Source of the DNA: Ampullaceana balthica
Taxonomy: Eukaryota > Mollusca > Gastropoda > Lymnaeidae
Direction of reading: 5' to 3'
Length of the DNA: 64,000 nucleotides
Assembly (NCBI GenBank): GCA_944989445.1
Contig: CALYLW010000014.1
Coordinates: forward strand, 3,820,970-3,884,969
In this document: positions 23,801-36,300 of the stretch, piece by piece
Layout: each line of letters begins with the position of its first letter
How positions within the stretch are numbered: position 1 is the stretch's first letter
Notes under the pieces: generated by a model
The model's input: only the letters and a program-made list of their open reading frames with translations
The model's database searches: none
Told to the model about the DNA's origin: nothing
Made by a program: the position numbers and the translations under genes

Positions 23801-24341
23801 TAAGCTGTAATTTATTTAACATGCATATCTTTACATCTTAGAAAGCTGATAAGAAATGACATCTGAGTATAAAGATGTGTGTGTGACGCATGTATTAATT
23901 TTTTATAGGACTGGCCAGCTATCTAAAAAATATATTGGCTAAGTTTTATCACGCTTATATTGACAGGGCAGAAATGAAAACAATAACTTATTAAAATAAT
24001 TCTACAGGTTGTTTTTTTTTAATGTATTATTTCATTGCTGCCATTTAAGGGAAGCCTAAAAAAAAGGAATTCTTAAGAGAAAATTTTTTTATTTTAGACC
24101 CCCTTTACAAATAATAAGTTAATTAAAAATTTTTTAAAGACATTTTAAATAAATTACTCTATTTTATTTAATAGTACTGTTCTCGTTCAAAGTACAGATT
24201 TTAAAAATAAAAACATCATCATTCATTGTTTTCATGTTAATCTGAATTTTTGATTTCACATATGTACACGACTCTTGATATCCCCAATGACATCACTGCG
24301 ACTCCGATGACCCCAAACAACAGCTGACTACTGAAGCACCA
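20890..24341. other. region 3' of FCHO (UTR or intergenic)
   Basis: AT-rich sequence after the FCHO stop codon with several minus-strand AATAAA hexamers (for example near 23151 and 24163). Part is presumably FCHO 3' UTR, but I cannot place the cleavage site. No element ends were seen. Confidence 0.45.
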
Positions 24342-24385
24342 TCATACATAGCTGACACTTGGCTCTGGATCCACAAAATACTTGC
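24342..24385 (-). CDS. FCHO2: FCHO exon 27 (stop codon)
   Basis: Residues 884-897, [14 protein letters not shown], then TGA at 24342-24344. Acceptor ACACATTTAG, phase 1. GKY continues RFSTG as GRYLADC follows RFATG in vertebrates, which supports splicing over read-through. Confidence 0.82.
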
Positions 24386-27300
24386 CTAAATGTGTTTGTA
24401 AAAAATAAGATTTGAAACTTTATAATGGAGGGTCACTTTTAAAATAAAATAAAAATTGTCTACAATTTTTCAATACACAATTTCTCATTTCATACTAATG
24501 ACAATGCTGGCAGGGGGATCTGATAATAAGTTTAAATTCACGATAAAACAAAAAGAGATGGGTTTTACACGGTTTTCAAATTAAAAAAAAATTCTTATTT
24601 GTTTAACACTTGTGCATACCTGTAGAAAATCTTTTCTTCATCAGAGATATTCTGTAACCAGACCCCGCAAGCTCAAACTCAGCTCCTGACAGCGTGGCTC
24701 CCTCGGCAGCAAACTGCATGGCAGTTGTCACTGGTTTCGTGGGACCTTTACTCAATTCAAATTTTGCCCGGATGCATCCTTGCGACTCCTGCTCACTAAC
24801 CTCAGAAATATCATTCAGTTTCCATGTGGCTCGTTTGGCGGTGGCATCCCTAAATATGTTAAGTAAGGGGTTACACAAATTTAAAACGCTGGAGACTATT
24901 GCAAACAAGAGAGAAAGATACATTTAAATCTGATTTCAGCTTTAATTACAGTTGGGTGGTTTCTTGTTCTCATGCAAATAAATAAATGAATTAAAATAAT
25001 TTTTGAAGAAAAGTTCTTGCATGACAACAATTATTATTATACTAGAACTTTGTTCAAAGAGAGCATTTACATGTCATTGATTTTTTTTAGTTCAGCAATT
25101 TGATATAGATGCAAACAAATAAACTGAGATGCTATAAAAAGAACATTTGAAAGGATGAATGCACAGAGCCTTAGCTGTGCTTATTAACTGTATCATAGAA
25201 AGCACCAGAATGAATATTATAATTCAAAACATGAACCAGGTTTAAAATAAAATTTAAGAGTAACTGAAAAAACTAAATGAACTAACCAGTTGCCAGTTGG
25301 AATACTTTGCATCTTGATGACCTCTCCATCAACTGGAACTGCAACATTAACATTTTTCAATGTGACAGCTGAAGACATGGCTGAGGGGTTATATCTGTAG
25401 TCCAGACGAAAATCTGTTGATGCATCATCACATTTCCAGTAGACTACTAGAGGTAGAGGAGTGCTTTCTACACCTGGTAAGGCTTTTACCTGGAATCAAA
25501 CAGTTTAAGCATTTGAAGGAGACTGTTTAAATATAAATAGACTCTATGGAGTGTGAAAACTAGGAGTTCTGTTTTTTTTTAAAATGCAGGGAAAGTCCTG
25601 CTACCCAATACAAACTATAGTACAGGCTTTAACTAACCTGGTATTTGAGGATGTCTATGTTGAAATATGAAGCTGCTTTATTTTGTTCGCCTTGCTGCCT
25701 AAGATGGTCAACTAAGTTTGACATGTTAAACTCATAAGTGTGGACATCTGCTGTACTCTGGGATTCATCTCTGAAGGAGAGATATATGAGAACATTTTTT
25801 TTTAAAAATCCAACTAATTAAAAAAGTATAAATTTAAAAATTACTTGGTGGAATTTAAGTTATAATGGAAGCTGCTTCGAGATATTGCCACCAACTAATA
25901 TATGAAGATAGCCAAAAATCTGTATAAATGCACTCTAAACACAACACTGACTAGCAAAACAAACAATGCTTAAATAAAAAAATTTATTGAGGAAGACTTC
26001 GGAAAATGTAGATAACAAAAAACAAAAAATCCGACAGACTTACAATATGTAACAAGAATGTAATAGGGCTAAAATGGATCTACTAATGGATCTAAGTTCA
26101 CTTACTTGGATAGAATGGCCGAGTTTGTGATGACTTGTTCCCACTTGTCAGCATTCTTTATACGAAATGAAAGCAGAGCTGGCGATGGGTTTTCTGTGAA
26201 CACTCTAACAACACCCGCAGGAAATGACATCATGACATTTCCAATTGTGCGCACCACACACCTGCTAATCAAAATGTGTTGTTTTTAAAATGTATTTTTT
26301 TTTGTATTGTTAGCTAATGGTTAAACCCATAATTTGAGCCTTTATTGTCACATATTTAACAACATACATCATGAAGATTTCTTCACGCAGTAAACAATGA
26401 CATGTTAAATTTTTTTTACAAGATCTTACTTTGTGGCATCATGACCTTTAAAAAAAGCATTCACTGTTTCTGTAAATGCAATTGCCAGTGGGACAGAGTC
26501 TGACATGCCAATTGTTAAGGGACTAGGACCGCGTGATGACCCAATGGGCATTGAAGTGGTGTTGAAAGTCATACTTCCGTTACTGTCTGATCTACTCATG
26601 GGCGTCGGTCCATTCATTTTAGTCTGAAAGGAAGAAGGCCACTATTGAAAAAATTCACATCAAAACATCAGCTCTATTATTTTCTAAATGTTTTTGCTCC
26701 TATTTTTTTTTAAATACAATAAAATATATACATATTTATTTTGCAATAAAATTAAAACAAATAATAAATAAAAGGCAATATAAATGTACATTTTGTACAT
26801 GCAGTTTTATTTGAATACAAGAACATATGAGCTGAATTCGACAGTTTATGATGAATGGCACTCTGTGCTATTATTTATATGCTCATTAGAAATTTTAAAT
26901 CCAATTTTTAAACTAAATAGCTGAAAAACTTTTGGTACTTGTTTTTTATCTGACCACCAAAAAAAATTTCTTTATTATTTTGATATTAACTGTTGGAAAC
27001 CCCACGATACTTAGGCTATTAGTACTAGATGGCTATGGTCACTATGGACTAATCCCACTTACGAGGATGAAGATTGAATAAATTAATATTAAAATCATTA
27101 ATCTAGTTAAAATAAATGTATAATATATATAATATGACAAGGAGTCCCGTTGTGTTTATTTGGTTCCTTTACAGATTTCCTTGACCGCTCGATTTGTTGA
27201 TTGTTAGCACCGGTATTAGGATCGACGAAATGTAGGCTGTGATTCACAGTTTCGTGAGTGTAATCCATGCCAAATTAAAAAAGAAATAGTGATATTATAT

Positions 27301-30300
27301 TACAATTGATAATACGTAAGGCAGAAAATTATTTTTTAAAGCCTACTTCCTTTCATTTATCATTTATTTATTTTTAAGTTTTAATCGGGGTTGTTCTTGT
27401 CAAATGTCAATATAGTTAAGTTAATCTAGTGAATATAGTCAATCTTGTTACATACAATTTTTTTTATTACTAATATTAGTATCGCTTATAAATAATATTA
27501 AAATTTATTTGAACAAGATTAAAGATTTTAATATTAAATTATTCAATCTTCGTTGTTGTAAGTGGAAGAAGTCCATAGTGACCATAGCCATCTAGTAGTA
27601 ACAGCCTGGTATCGCAGGGTTGCCAACAGTTAATATAAAATAAAGAAAGAAATTTTTTTGGTGGTTGGATAAAAAACAAGTAACAAATTTTTAATATATG
27701 AATTTTAAAAAATATTTTCTTTTTTTTTCAAACCCCTTGAAATATACAATGTAATTTTTTAAAGCATATTATCATAAATATTTACATTTCTTAACTTTGT
27801 TGGGTTTAGAGCAGTGTTTCTCAATTATTTCTGTCATGCCCCCCCCCCACCAGTAAGAAAGAAAACATTTCGCGCCCCCTGCGCGACAGTAAATAGTATC
27901 ATTTGTCTCTATAAAATTGTTATAAGTACACCTCTGCATAACGGTCAATCGACACCCCCCCCCCTTACGGAGCCTCACGCCACTATTTGAGAAACACTGG
28001 TTTAGAGCAATGTTTGTCATCTCTAAAATATAAGACATTTCAACTTTTTTTTTCATGTCTCTGAATCATAAAAAAATATAATTCTTAAAAATGCATATAT
28101 TACATAATGTAAATGTACATTTATATGAAACATATTTGAATTAATTAAAATTTGTAAAATACTTAATTAATAATAATCTATTATTGTTTTAAGAATCTGA
28201 TTGATATATTTAGGTACTTATTCCATTTCTCAAAAGAAAAAGTATATGATTTAAAAAATAAAAGGCTGCTTACCATTCAGTTTATATTATAAAACTATAT
28301 CTAAAGCAACACATTTTGATAAAATCAAATCCAACTTAACGACCCATTACCTGGGATATAAGGCCTCTTGTCCGAGAAGGGGGTCTAGCAACTGGAGGGG
28401 GGAGACCACTCAATGGTGAAGTAGGAGTTAGTGGACCTGATATACTTGGTTTTCCATTGCTTTGGTTTGTAAAATCTGCAAAATCTGAAAATTGAGAAAA
28501 AAATGGAGGTTTTATGGGGAAAATATCTTTAGATAATATCCTATAGAACACTTTAAAATTTAATTTTGAATCCTGTGCAAACATACACATTTTTTTGTTT
28601 ATTAAATTACATTTTTTTAAAATTTTTACATTTTTTTTACAAAAGACAATCTTTGAAGAAATCCTTTAAAATAACAAAAATGAGTTAATTTCCAACAAAA
28701 TATTAATTAAATAAATATGTAAATAACTTTAAAATATTCTAGCATTATTAAAAATAAATTATAGCTCAGTTATTTTGAAAAAATATTTTGTATCTACTTC
28801 ATGTCCTGTATTCTTCAAATTCATTATAGGATTAGTAGTGATATATTGATGATTACTGCGCAAACACCAAAGTATTGTTATAAATGTGCATATAAATCTG
28901 GGTGTGTACGACACCCACGAAGAATGAAGTAGAATTTTCATGAATGGTAAGGCCACAGCAGGTATTAATTAGTGTTGCCTTTGTGTTTTTATGAAAAATA
29001 ACATTCTGTCTTTTATCATTGCAGTAAAAGTTTGGTCACCCTTAGGACACTAACAAAAGATAAGTCATTCATGTTTATTTAAGAGAGAAGATTAATCCAA
29101 TCTGTAGTTGTAAACCATTTAAAGATAATGTATGGAGAACTGAGTTCAATCCATGTGAGAAAATAGTGCAATAAGAATTCATTAGGATTCAAAAGAGAAA
29201 TTAAAAGAACAATTCAGCTAAATGCCTTCTTCATCAGAAATACAAAACAGAAAAAACAAAGCAGTTAAGAAGAGAAAAATGAAGCATTCCAGATTAAAAT
29301 AAGTATTGAAAACAGAGCACTAGGAACTATACTTTTAAATATTAATGAAAGGTCAATTATAAGTGAATAATTATGTGATTTTAAAAGACAGTAAGGAAAG
29401 CATACTAAATGATCTTGGACAATGCATAAAAATATACAACCATATCAACTGGTTTAGAATAGAATTAGTTAACAAGATGACACCTTATGTCATTATTTTT
29501 ACATTCATTATTAAAGATAAATTGACCTTTTCGAGACTTGAAACCTGCAGAGGGTCGTTATCAATTTTTATTGGAAATCAAAGATAAATGATCACATTTT
29601 TAATGGCATAAAATCCAAATTTAAAAAATAAATACTAAATTTTAAAATTTCAAGTAAACATAAGTTGGTAGGAGAAGGACATAAGGTCTGAATGTATTGA
29701 CAGAAAATTTCAATAAAATTTCATTGTTCAGATGGGTTTTCCTTTTCCAGAATAAAATGAAACTCATATTACTGCTACCCACACACACACTCACACACAT
29801 TAATATTATATTACAGTGATGATGATCAAAGTAAAAACATATTGGGTGTATTTCATTAATAGAGTATGTTTTCAATAGAAAAGTGGGTTAAAAAAATGAA
29901 TACAATACATAATGTATGTTAAAATGATTGTTAGTAATGCATATTAAAGTTTGATTACTTGCTTTTAGTTAATTTCTTAGCTGCTAGAAGCTGGAATCCT
30001 GAAAGTAAGGTTTTTATTTTTATTTTCTGTTAACAAATGTTCAACATTTTAGTGAGAATAATGCCATGCTGTTTATTAAATCTCATGCATAAATTTTTTT
30101 TATTTGTCTTAAGTGGAGAACTTTATTTTGATTTATATTTATTATACTGTTCATGCAAATAATGGTAGACTCCAAGATTATTATCATTCTCTAGGTAACA
30201 TGTCGGTCAGTTGGTCTGTCTGTGTCAAAGTAAAACTAGCATTACTGGTCTGTTTAAAGTGGCGTTGGATAGATTATATAAATTTCGATACTGAACACAG

Positions 30301-33300
30301 ATTTGAGACGTTATAATGTGTTCAACAGCAATGTTCAGAAACACTTTATAGAGTACGAACAAAATTCTTTATGTAACTTCCAATGAAAACTTTATCAACA
30401 ATGAGTCTTAGGTTGTGGAAAAAAAATAATTAATCCATGACTCTCGAGATGTTACTTTCAAATGATAAATTATGCTCAATCCAATTATATGCAAATATTT
30501 TTTTTTAAAATCAGCACAGAATTAAAAACATAACAAAAGATCAAGTGTCGAATCTAAGATGATGAGAAGAAGTAGGTTGAACAATGTCAACAAAATTATT
30601 GTTTTACAAATAAATCTACTTACTTGAGGAAGGTGTTGTAGCCGCACTGCTATTGGTGCTGTTCCAGTTGATCTCAGTCTGGGGGGAGAGGGGAGATGGG
30701 AGGGTTACATTGTAGTTGACACCAGTAGGGGTGGATGCGGCAGAACTGGAGCCAAAGAAGTCAAGATTTAACAGGTCTTGGCTGCTTGGTTTACTGCAAT
30801 AAAAACAATTAACCCTAAAGTTTGATCAAAAATTAAAATTATAAATTTTTTCTTTTGAATAACTAAATTTATTCCAGCAACTATTTACTGCTGAAGATAA
30901 AAGTTCTCCTTCAGAGCAGTATGACCATAGAAAAACATAAAAACATGAGCTAAATCTGATCAATTTATACATTTTTTAATTACAAAAGTCAAGAAAAGCA
31001 GTAGTTTCTCTTACTCGAGAGTGTCTGACTCTGACTGGGATCTTTTCATTTTTTTGTCCACAGGTGTTTGACTCCTCTTCCTCTGCAAATCAGAATAGAG
31101 AGGGTTTTTAAAGTAGATAAATCTTAGAAATAGTTTTCATATTAACTATGCTTAGATATCACAGATTTTTTGGGGGGTTGCTTTTTATTTCAGAAAATGC
31201 ACTATAATCAAAAGGTGTTTTAAAAATTAGTTTCTTAGTTGATAGCTTAAATTTAAAATAACAAACGGAGTGAGACTGCATCATTCTAGGGAGAAATAAC
31301 GCTAGATATTAAACAGGGTATAGGTAACATTGAAAAAGACATCTAAGTTATAAACCTTTAGAATAAACATATTCAGGACTAAGGGATCTTTAACTCCACA
31401 TGGTATGAATGACATGTTCCTCTTACACATGCTTATGTTCATCTCAGCCCCTTACATCTATCCCATTAACGCTTCTGGGAAGGGGCATGTTGTTTTTTTC
31501 CAGTGACCTACATTTTTCCCTGTGGCCCAAGTGTGTCTTTTTTCATGAGCCAAATTTTTCCCCTGTGGCCAAAGTGTGTTTATTTGCCACATAGAGGGGT
31601 ATATAATATAAACACAAAAACTGGGATATGACCTTTCACCGCAGTCTCTGGCAGCATCATTAAACGTTCGTAGAATGATCTAATTTTATTTAGCCTTTTA
31701 TTTATGAAAATCGACCAATAACTGTTGTTTTTTTTTGTGGATCTGTTAAATTGTTTCCTGTGATGTTGTTAATGGCAACTTAGGAGCACTCGATGAAAAC
31801 TTTTATATCTTTTTAAAAAATTCATTATACATGTTGTTAATGGCAACTTAGGAGCACTCGATGAAAACTTTTATATCTTTTTAAAAAATTCATTATACAT
31901 TTTATAGTACTGTCTTTTGTCATCAAATTCACCTTCATAAATAAAAGCTTAAAGTTTTTTCTTATAAATCTTTATTTCTATAACCTAATTTTAGAACCTT
32001 TTCTATCCTTGTCTAATTGCATTATAAGAGAAGTGTAAACAAAAAAACAACAGTTTTGTTAACACCCTAATCCATTTCTGCACAGATAATTATCTTCATG
32101 TTATTAACAATAGTTAAATGCAAAAAAGTTAAAACAATTTGCCAATCTATCAAATTTTGACCCATACCAAAATGTCTGGGCCAGGCTGAATAATTAGCTA
32201 AATAATATCCAGTACTGAAAGGATATATGGCAAAAGAGTATGGCATTGCCAACTAAGAAGGGTTAACATTAATCTTCATTCCAATCAATTGTCCCTTATA
32301 ACCTTAAAAACCTCTGGCTTGCATTTTTACTTTCTGGCTGTCTACTTAGATTATACATTGCAGCTAAATTAGCAATAAAAAAAATTTTTGCTAAGGAGGC
32401 TTTTGGACGATAAGTTTGTTTAGTTGTTTTTTTTTCATTCAGGTTTACCCTTAACCTGATAAGCAATTAAAAAAAAATGCTCTTGATACTTACCACAGCA
32501 GAAGGTGATAGCCTTAAACCTTCTACTGAAGCCCTGATGTCTTCAATAGTGCTGGATGGGGCACAAGTGGGGCTCAAAGGCCTGATTTCTACTTTAATTT
32601 TTCTTCTGCTTTCTTCACCATCTGAATAATGAAAAAAAGCACCTTTTCATAATGAAGCAAAAGTATATTAAAAGAATAAAAAGTATCAGCTTTGCTAGAT
32701 TCTCCTAAAGTTAACATTGTTAAATCTCTATACTTCTCTTTAATCTAAACGGGTAAATCATGTTTTAAAAAAAATTAATCCCAACAGCTATTTATTGAGT
32801 AGATAAAATGTGCAACTATAAAACAAAGATCATGTGAAATAACGAACCTGAGTCTGAATCACTATCACTTGAATACCAGCTGTTTTTATCCCCATTGTCT
32901 TTTTTGTGATGTAAGAGAAAAACGAAAAATTGATGGTAATATTGCTATTTTTGCTGGTTCGGGGACCAGCACTAAAATTATTCCACTGACTCATAGTTTA
33001 TGTAGATCGAAATATGATTTAAACATTCAGAAAATGTGACACTAACTACAATAATTAAGCAGTATACCAAATTACCCAAAAGCATGATGAAAGACATAAA
33101 AGTACAGTCGAACCCGGTTAAGTCGACGGCCTTTGGGTATGAAAAATGGTGTCGAGATAACCGATGATCCAGATAAACGAAAACCAATATGGCGGCAAAA
33201 TATTAACATGTGCTTGAAATTTCTTCATGTACATGATAAGGTTGTTAATGGTTAACCAGTTAGCCGTAACTTAGGTATAAACTTATAATGCGGAGTTACG

Positions 33301-36300
33301 GCAGAATACCAGAACCAATACGCGAGCGACCATGACATCAAAGCGTTTTCTTACTATTCCGGTGTATAAATAATATACATAACATCACTATTTTTTTAGT
33401 TTGCCTGCGGCTGAGGAAAGATTTTTTTTTAAATTTTACTTTGCTTAGTTGTCGAGGCACTGTACGAGAGCTAACACACAGTGCGCGTGTGATATGAACA
33501 ACGGTCAAATTCAAGGCTACCACTGTTATTGTTACTATTTATATTACGAGAGTCATTAGAAAGACATAGCAAAGATACTGTGCGATTAATTGGTCCTCAA
33601 ATTTGAGTTCGGTCTTTTAGTGACAGTTTTCCTGCAAGTTAAAGCCATTTGACGTAAGATTACCACATTAATATTAAAACTGATATTTGCTTTAAAAAAT
33701 GGGTACGGCTAGTGAACATTTATTTTTTATTTTAAACTCTCAAGGTTGACGAAGCATAGTACGAGAACTAACACGCAGTGCGGCGATGTTAAAATGTGAA
33801 CAACGTTAAAGCAGCGTGAACTGTTAATGAACTATCAATTTTATTTGTTAGCTAGCATAAACGTAACGAATCATAAAACTTTTTATAAGACGCGCGCGAA
33901 AATACAGTAGTGAGATGGTGAGTGGCATCGATAACTATAACATTTTCAAAAGCTGGAGATTGGCATAGTGCCAGAAGTAAGTTAGTAACACAGCGCTGAG
34001 AGCTGAACGCAAGCGGGCTGTGACGTCACCAGCAGACCTCGCGAGGCAGAAATGTGATGCCTTCTCTTGGTTCAGTGTTTCTCAAATAGTGAGGCACGCC
34101 CCCCAGTGGAGGCGCAAGGCTCCGTAAAGGGGGGCTCGTTTGACCGTTATGCAGAGGTGTACTTATAACAATTTTATAGACAAATTATATTATTTACAGT
34201 CACGCGGGGGGCGTGAAATGTTTTCTTTCTTCCTGGGGGTGGGGGCATGACAAAAATAACTGAGAAACACTGCCATGGTTATAAATTAACGTAACTAACA
34301 TTTTCAAAAACTGATTGGCATAGTACCAGAAGCAACACAGCGCTGAGAACTGAAAGCAAGCCGGCTGTGACGTCACCATCAGACCTGGTGAGGCAGAAAT
34401 TTGATGCCTTCCATTGGTTATAAAAAATCATAACTAACATTTTCAAAAGCTGGCGATTGGTCATGGGGATCGAGATAACCAACGTTAAGTGGCAAATTTG
34501 GCCCTCTTTTGTGCTCGTGTTATTAGGGTTTGGCGACTTAAAAGAATCGAATTAACCGATGAGAAAATGCTAAGACAAAGAGAGTATTTGGCGGTCCCAA
34601 AAAAAAACGTCGACTTAATAGGGTTGGCGAGTTAACTGGGCTCGAGTTAAGTGGGTTCGACTGTATGTCTTAAAATATTTAGCATTAGCATTTGTGACAA
34701 TACATTTAGATATAACATAGATGATGATGTGATACTGAGAATGCCTGAATAAAATATCTTAGATGATTTAAAATCACTTATGTTTTACTGTTAACTAGAT
34801 CAGCCTCAGAAACTTTTTTTAAAAAGGATACTATCCATGGGGTGTTCTGGTCTTATCCTGTAACCTTCCTCATCAACTTCAATATTCTGAAATCATTTAA
34901 GGAAGAAAAAAAAATTAGAAAAAAATTGGTACTTTCTTTTTGTTAAATGAAATAATGGTTTATGAGCACGCTAAAAATCAACAAATATATTTATTTTTAT
35001 TTTTATAGTATTTTTTTTTAGGGGGGGGGATTTTTTTTATGACAAAACATTGTAACTTACTGGATCTTGATTTTCTGCTTCACTGAAATGTTCATGGGAA
35101 TAAGAAAACAATTTCATTCACAAGATTTTCAAATAGAATCAAGATAATAGGATCATATGTGTGTGTGTGGCATGTTTCAGAAACGATGAATAAAAATTAA
35201 TTATATTTATTTTACCTACTAAATTAATCTTATAAATATAATTTTCCAGGATGCTGATCAACATAATAAATGACTACATATTTTTATATGTAGATGCTGT
35301 GTTGGCTTTGGATAAATAAAGTTTGATTACGGCATGCTGGCTTTAACTACAGCAACAAATAAAACAAAAAGTAGCATCAGCGAAAGATTCAGAATGTGTG
35401 GCCCTTCATGACACAAGTCCATCTTTGATCAAAATACATCCATGATGCTAAATATTACTAAAGAAAATGTTATCAATTTAAAATCTAAAACAACCCAGTC
35501 CTGGAAATTTAGTTAAACTAATAAAAAATTAATCATAAGCCTATATGAAAATTGTAATTATGTGGCACTGTAAAATACAAATTTAAATTCCATTTTGTTA
35601 TGTTTTAAGCCAGCAAAAAATATTAGTTATGTTTGCGAGGCATTTGAATAATCAAAAGCATTGTTGGGGAAAAAAATTATTCATGCAGACTTTACTTTAC
35701 TGTTCCTGTACAGACAAAAAACCTACATTGATTCATTGTCTTTTTCATCTTTGTCTTTCTTCCCCTTTTTCTTGACCTTTTCTTTCCGCTTTGTTTTATT
35801 CTTCAAGAACCCTGAAGAAAAATTTTTGAGCATTAAATTTATGATTGAAATTAAGTGAAAAAGAGCTTAATAAAACAGCTAATAAAATTTTAACTTGTTT
35901 AAAATTGTATCATGGATCATTTTTCTAAACTATAATGGAGTGTCTCAAAACTGTGAAAAATTGTTAATTTCAAATAAGGTCAACAATTTATCTAAAATGT
36001 TAACACTAAAAAAATTTAGGTTTCCTAAAGAAGTTCCACATTTGTTATCAACATGCATGTTTTTTTCTAAGGCTATGATTTAGTCTCTGAGACGTATACA
36101 AGGATATTTTTCTTGCATTAATCGATTATTGGAGTGGGGGGACACTAAAGCTAGCTATCACCACTAAGGATCATCACAAACAACAAAAATGCATTGGCAA
36201 TATAAACACATACATTCTAAGAAGAAATCAAATTTCTGATACATATGAAAATATATATATTTATATATGGAGTATAGAATAAAATATATGAGATCTCTAT

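Noticed and set aside
24694..24927. Plus-strand ORF opposite FCHO exon 26
   Set aside because: Antisense shadow of the conserved mu-homology exon.
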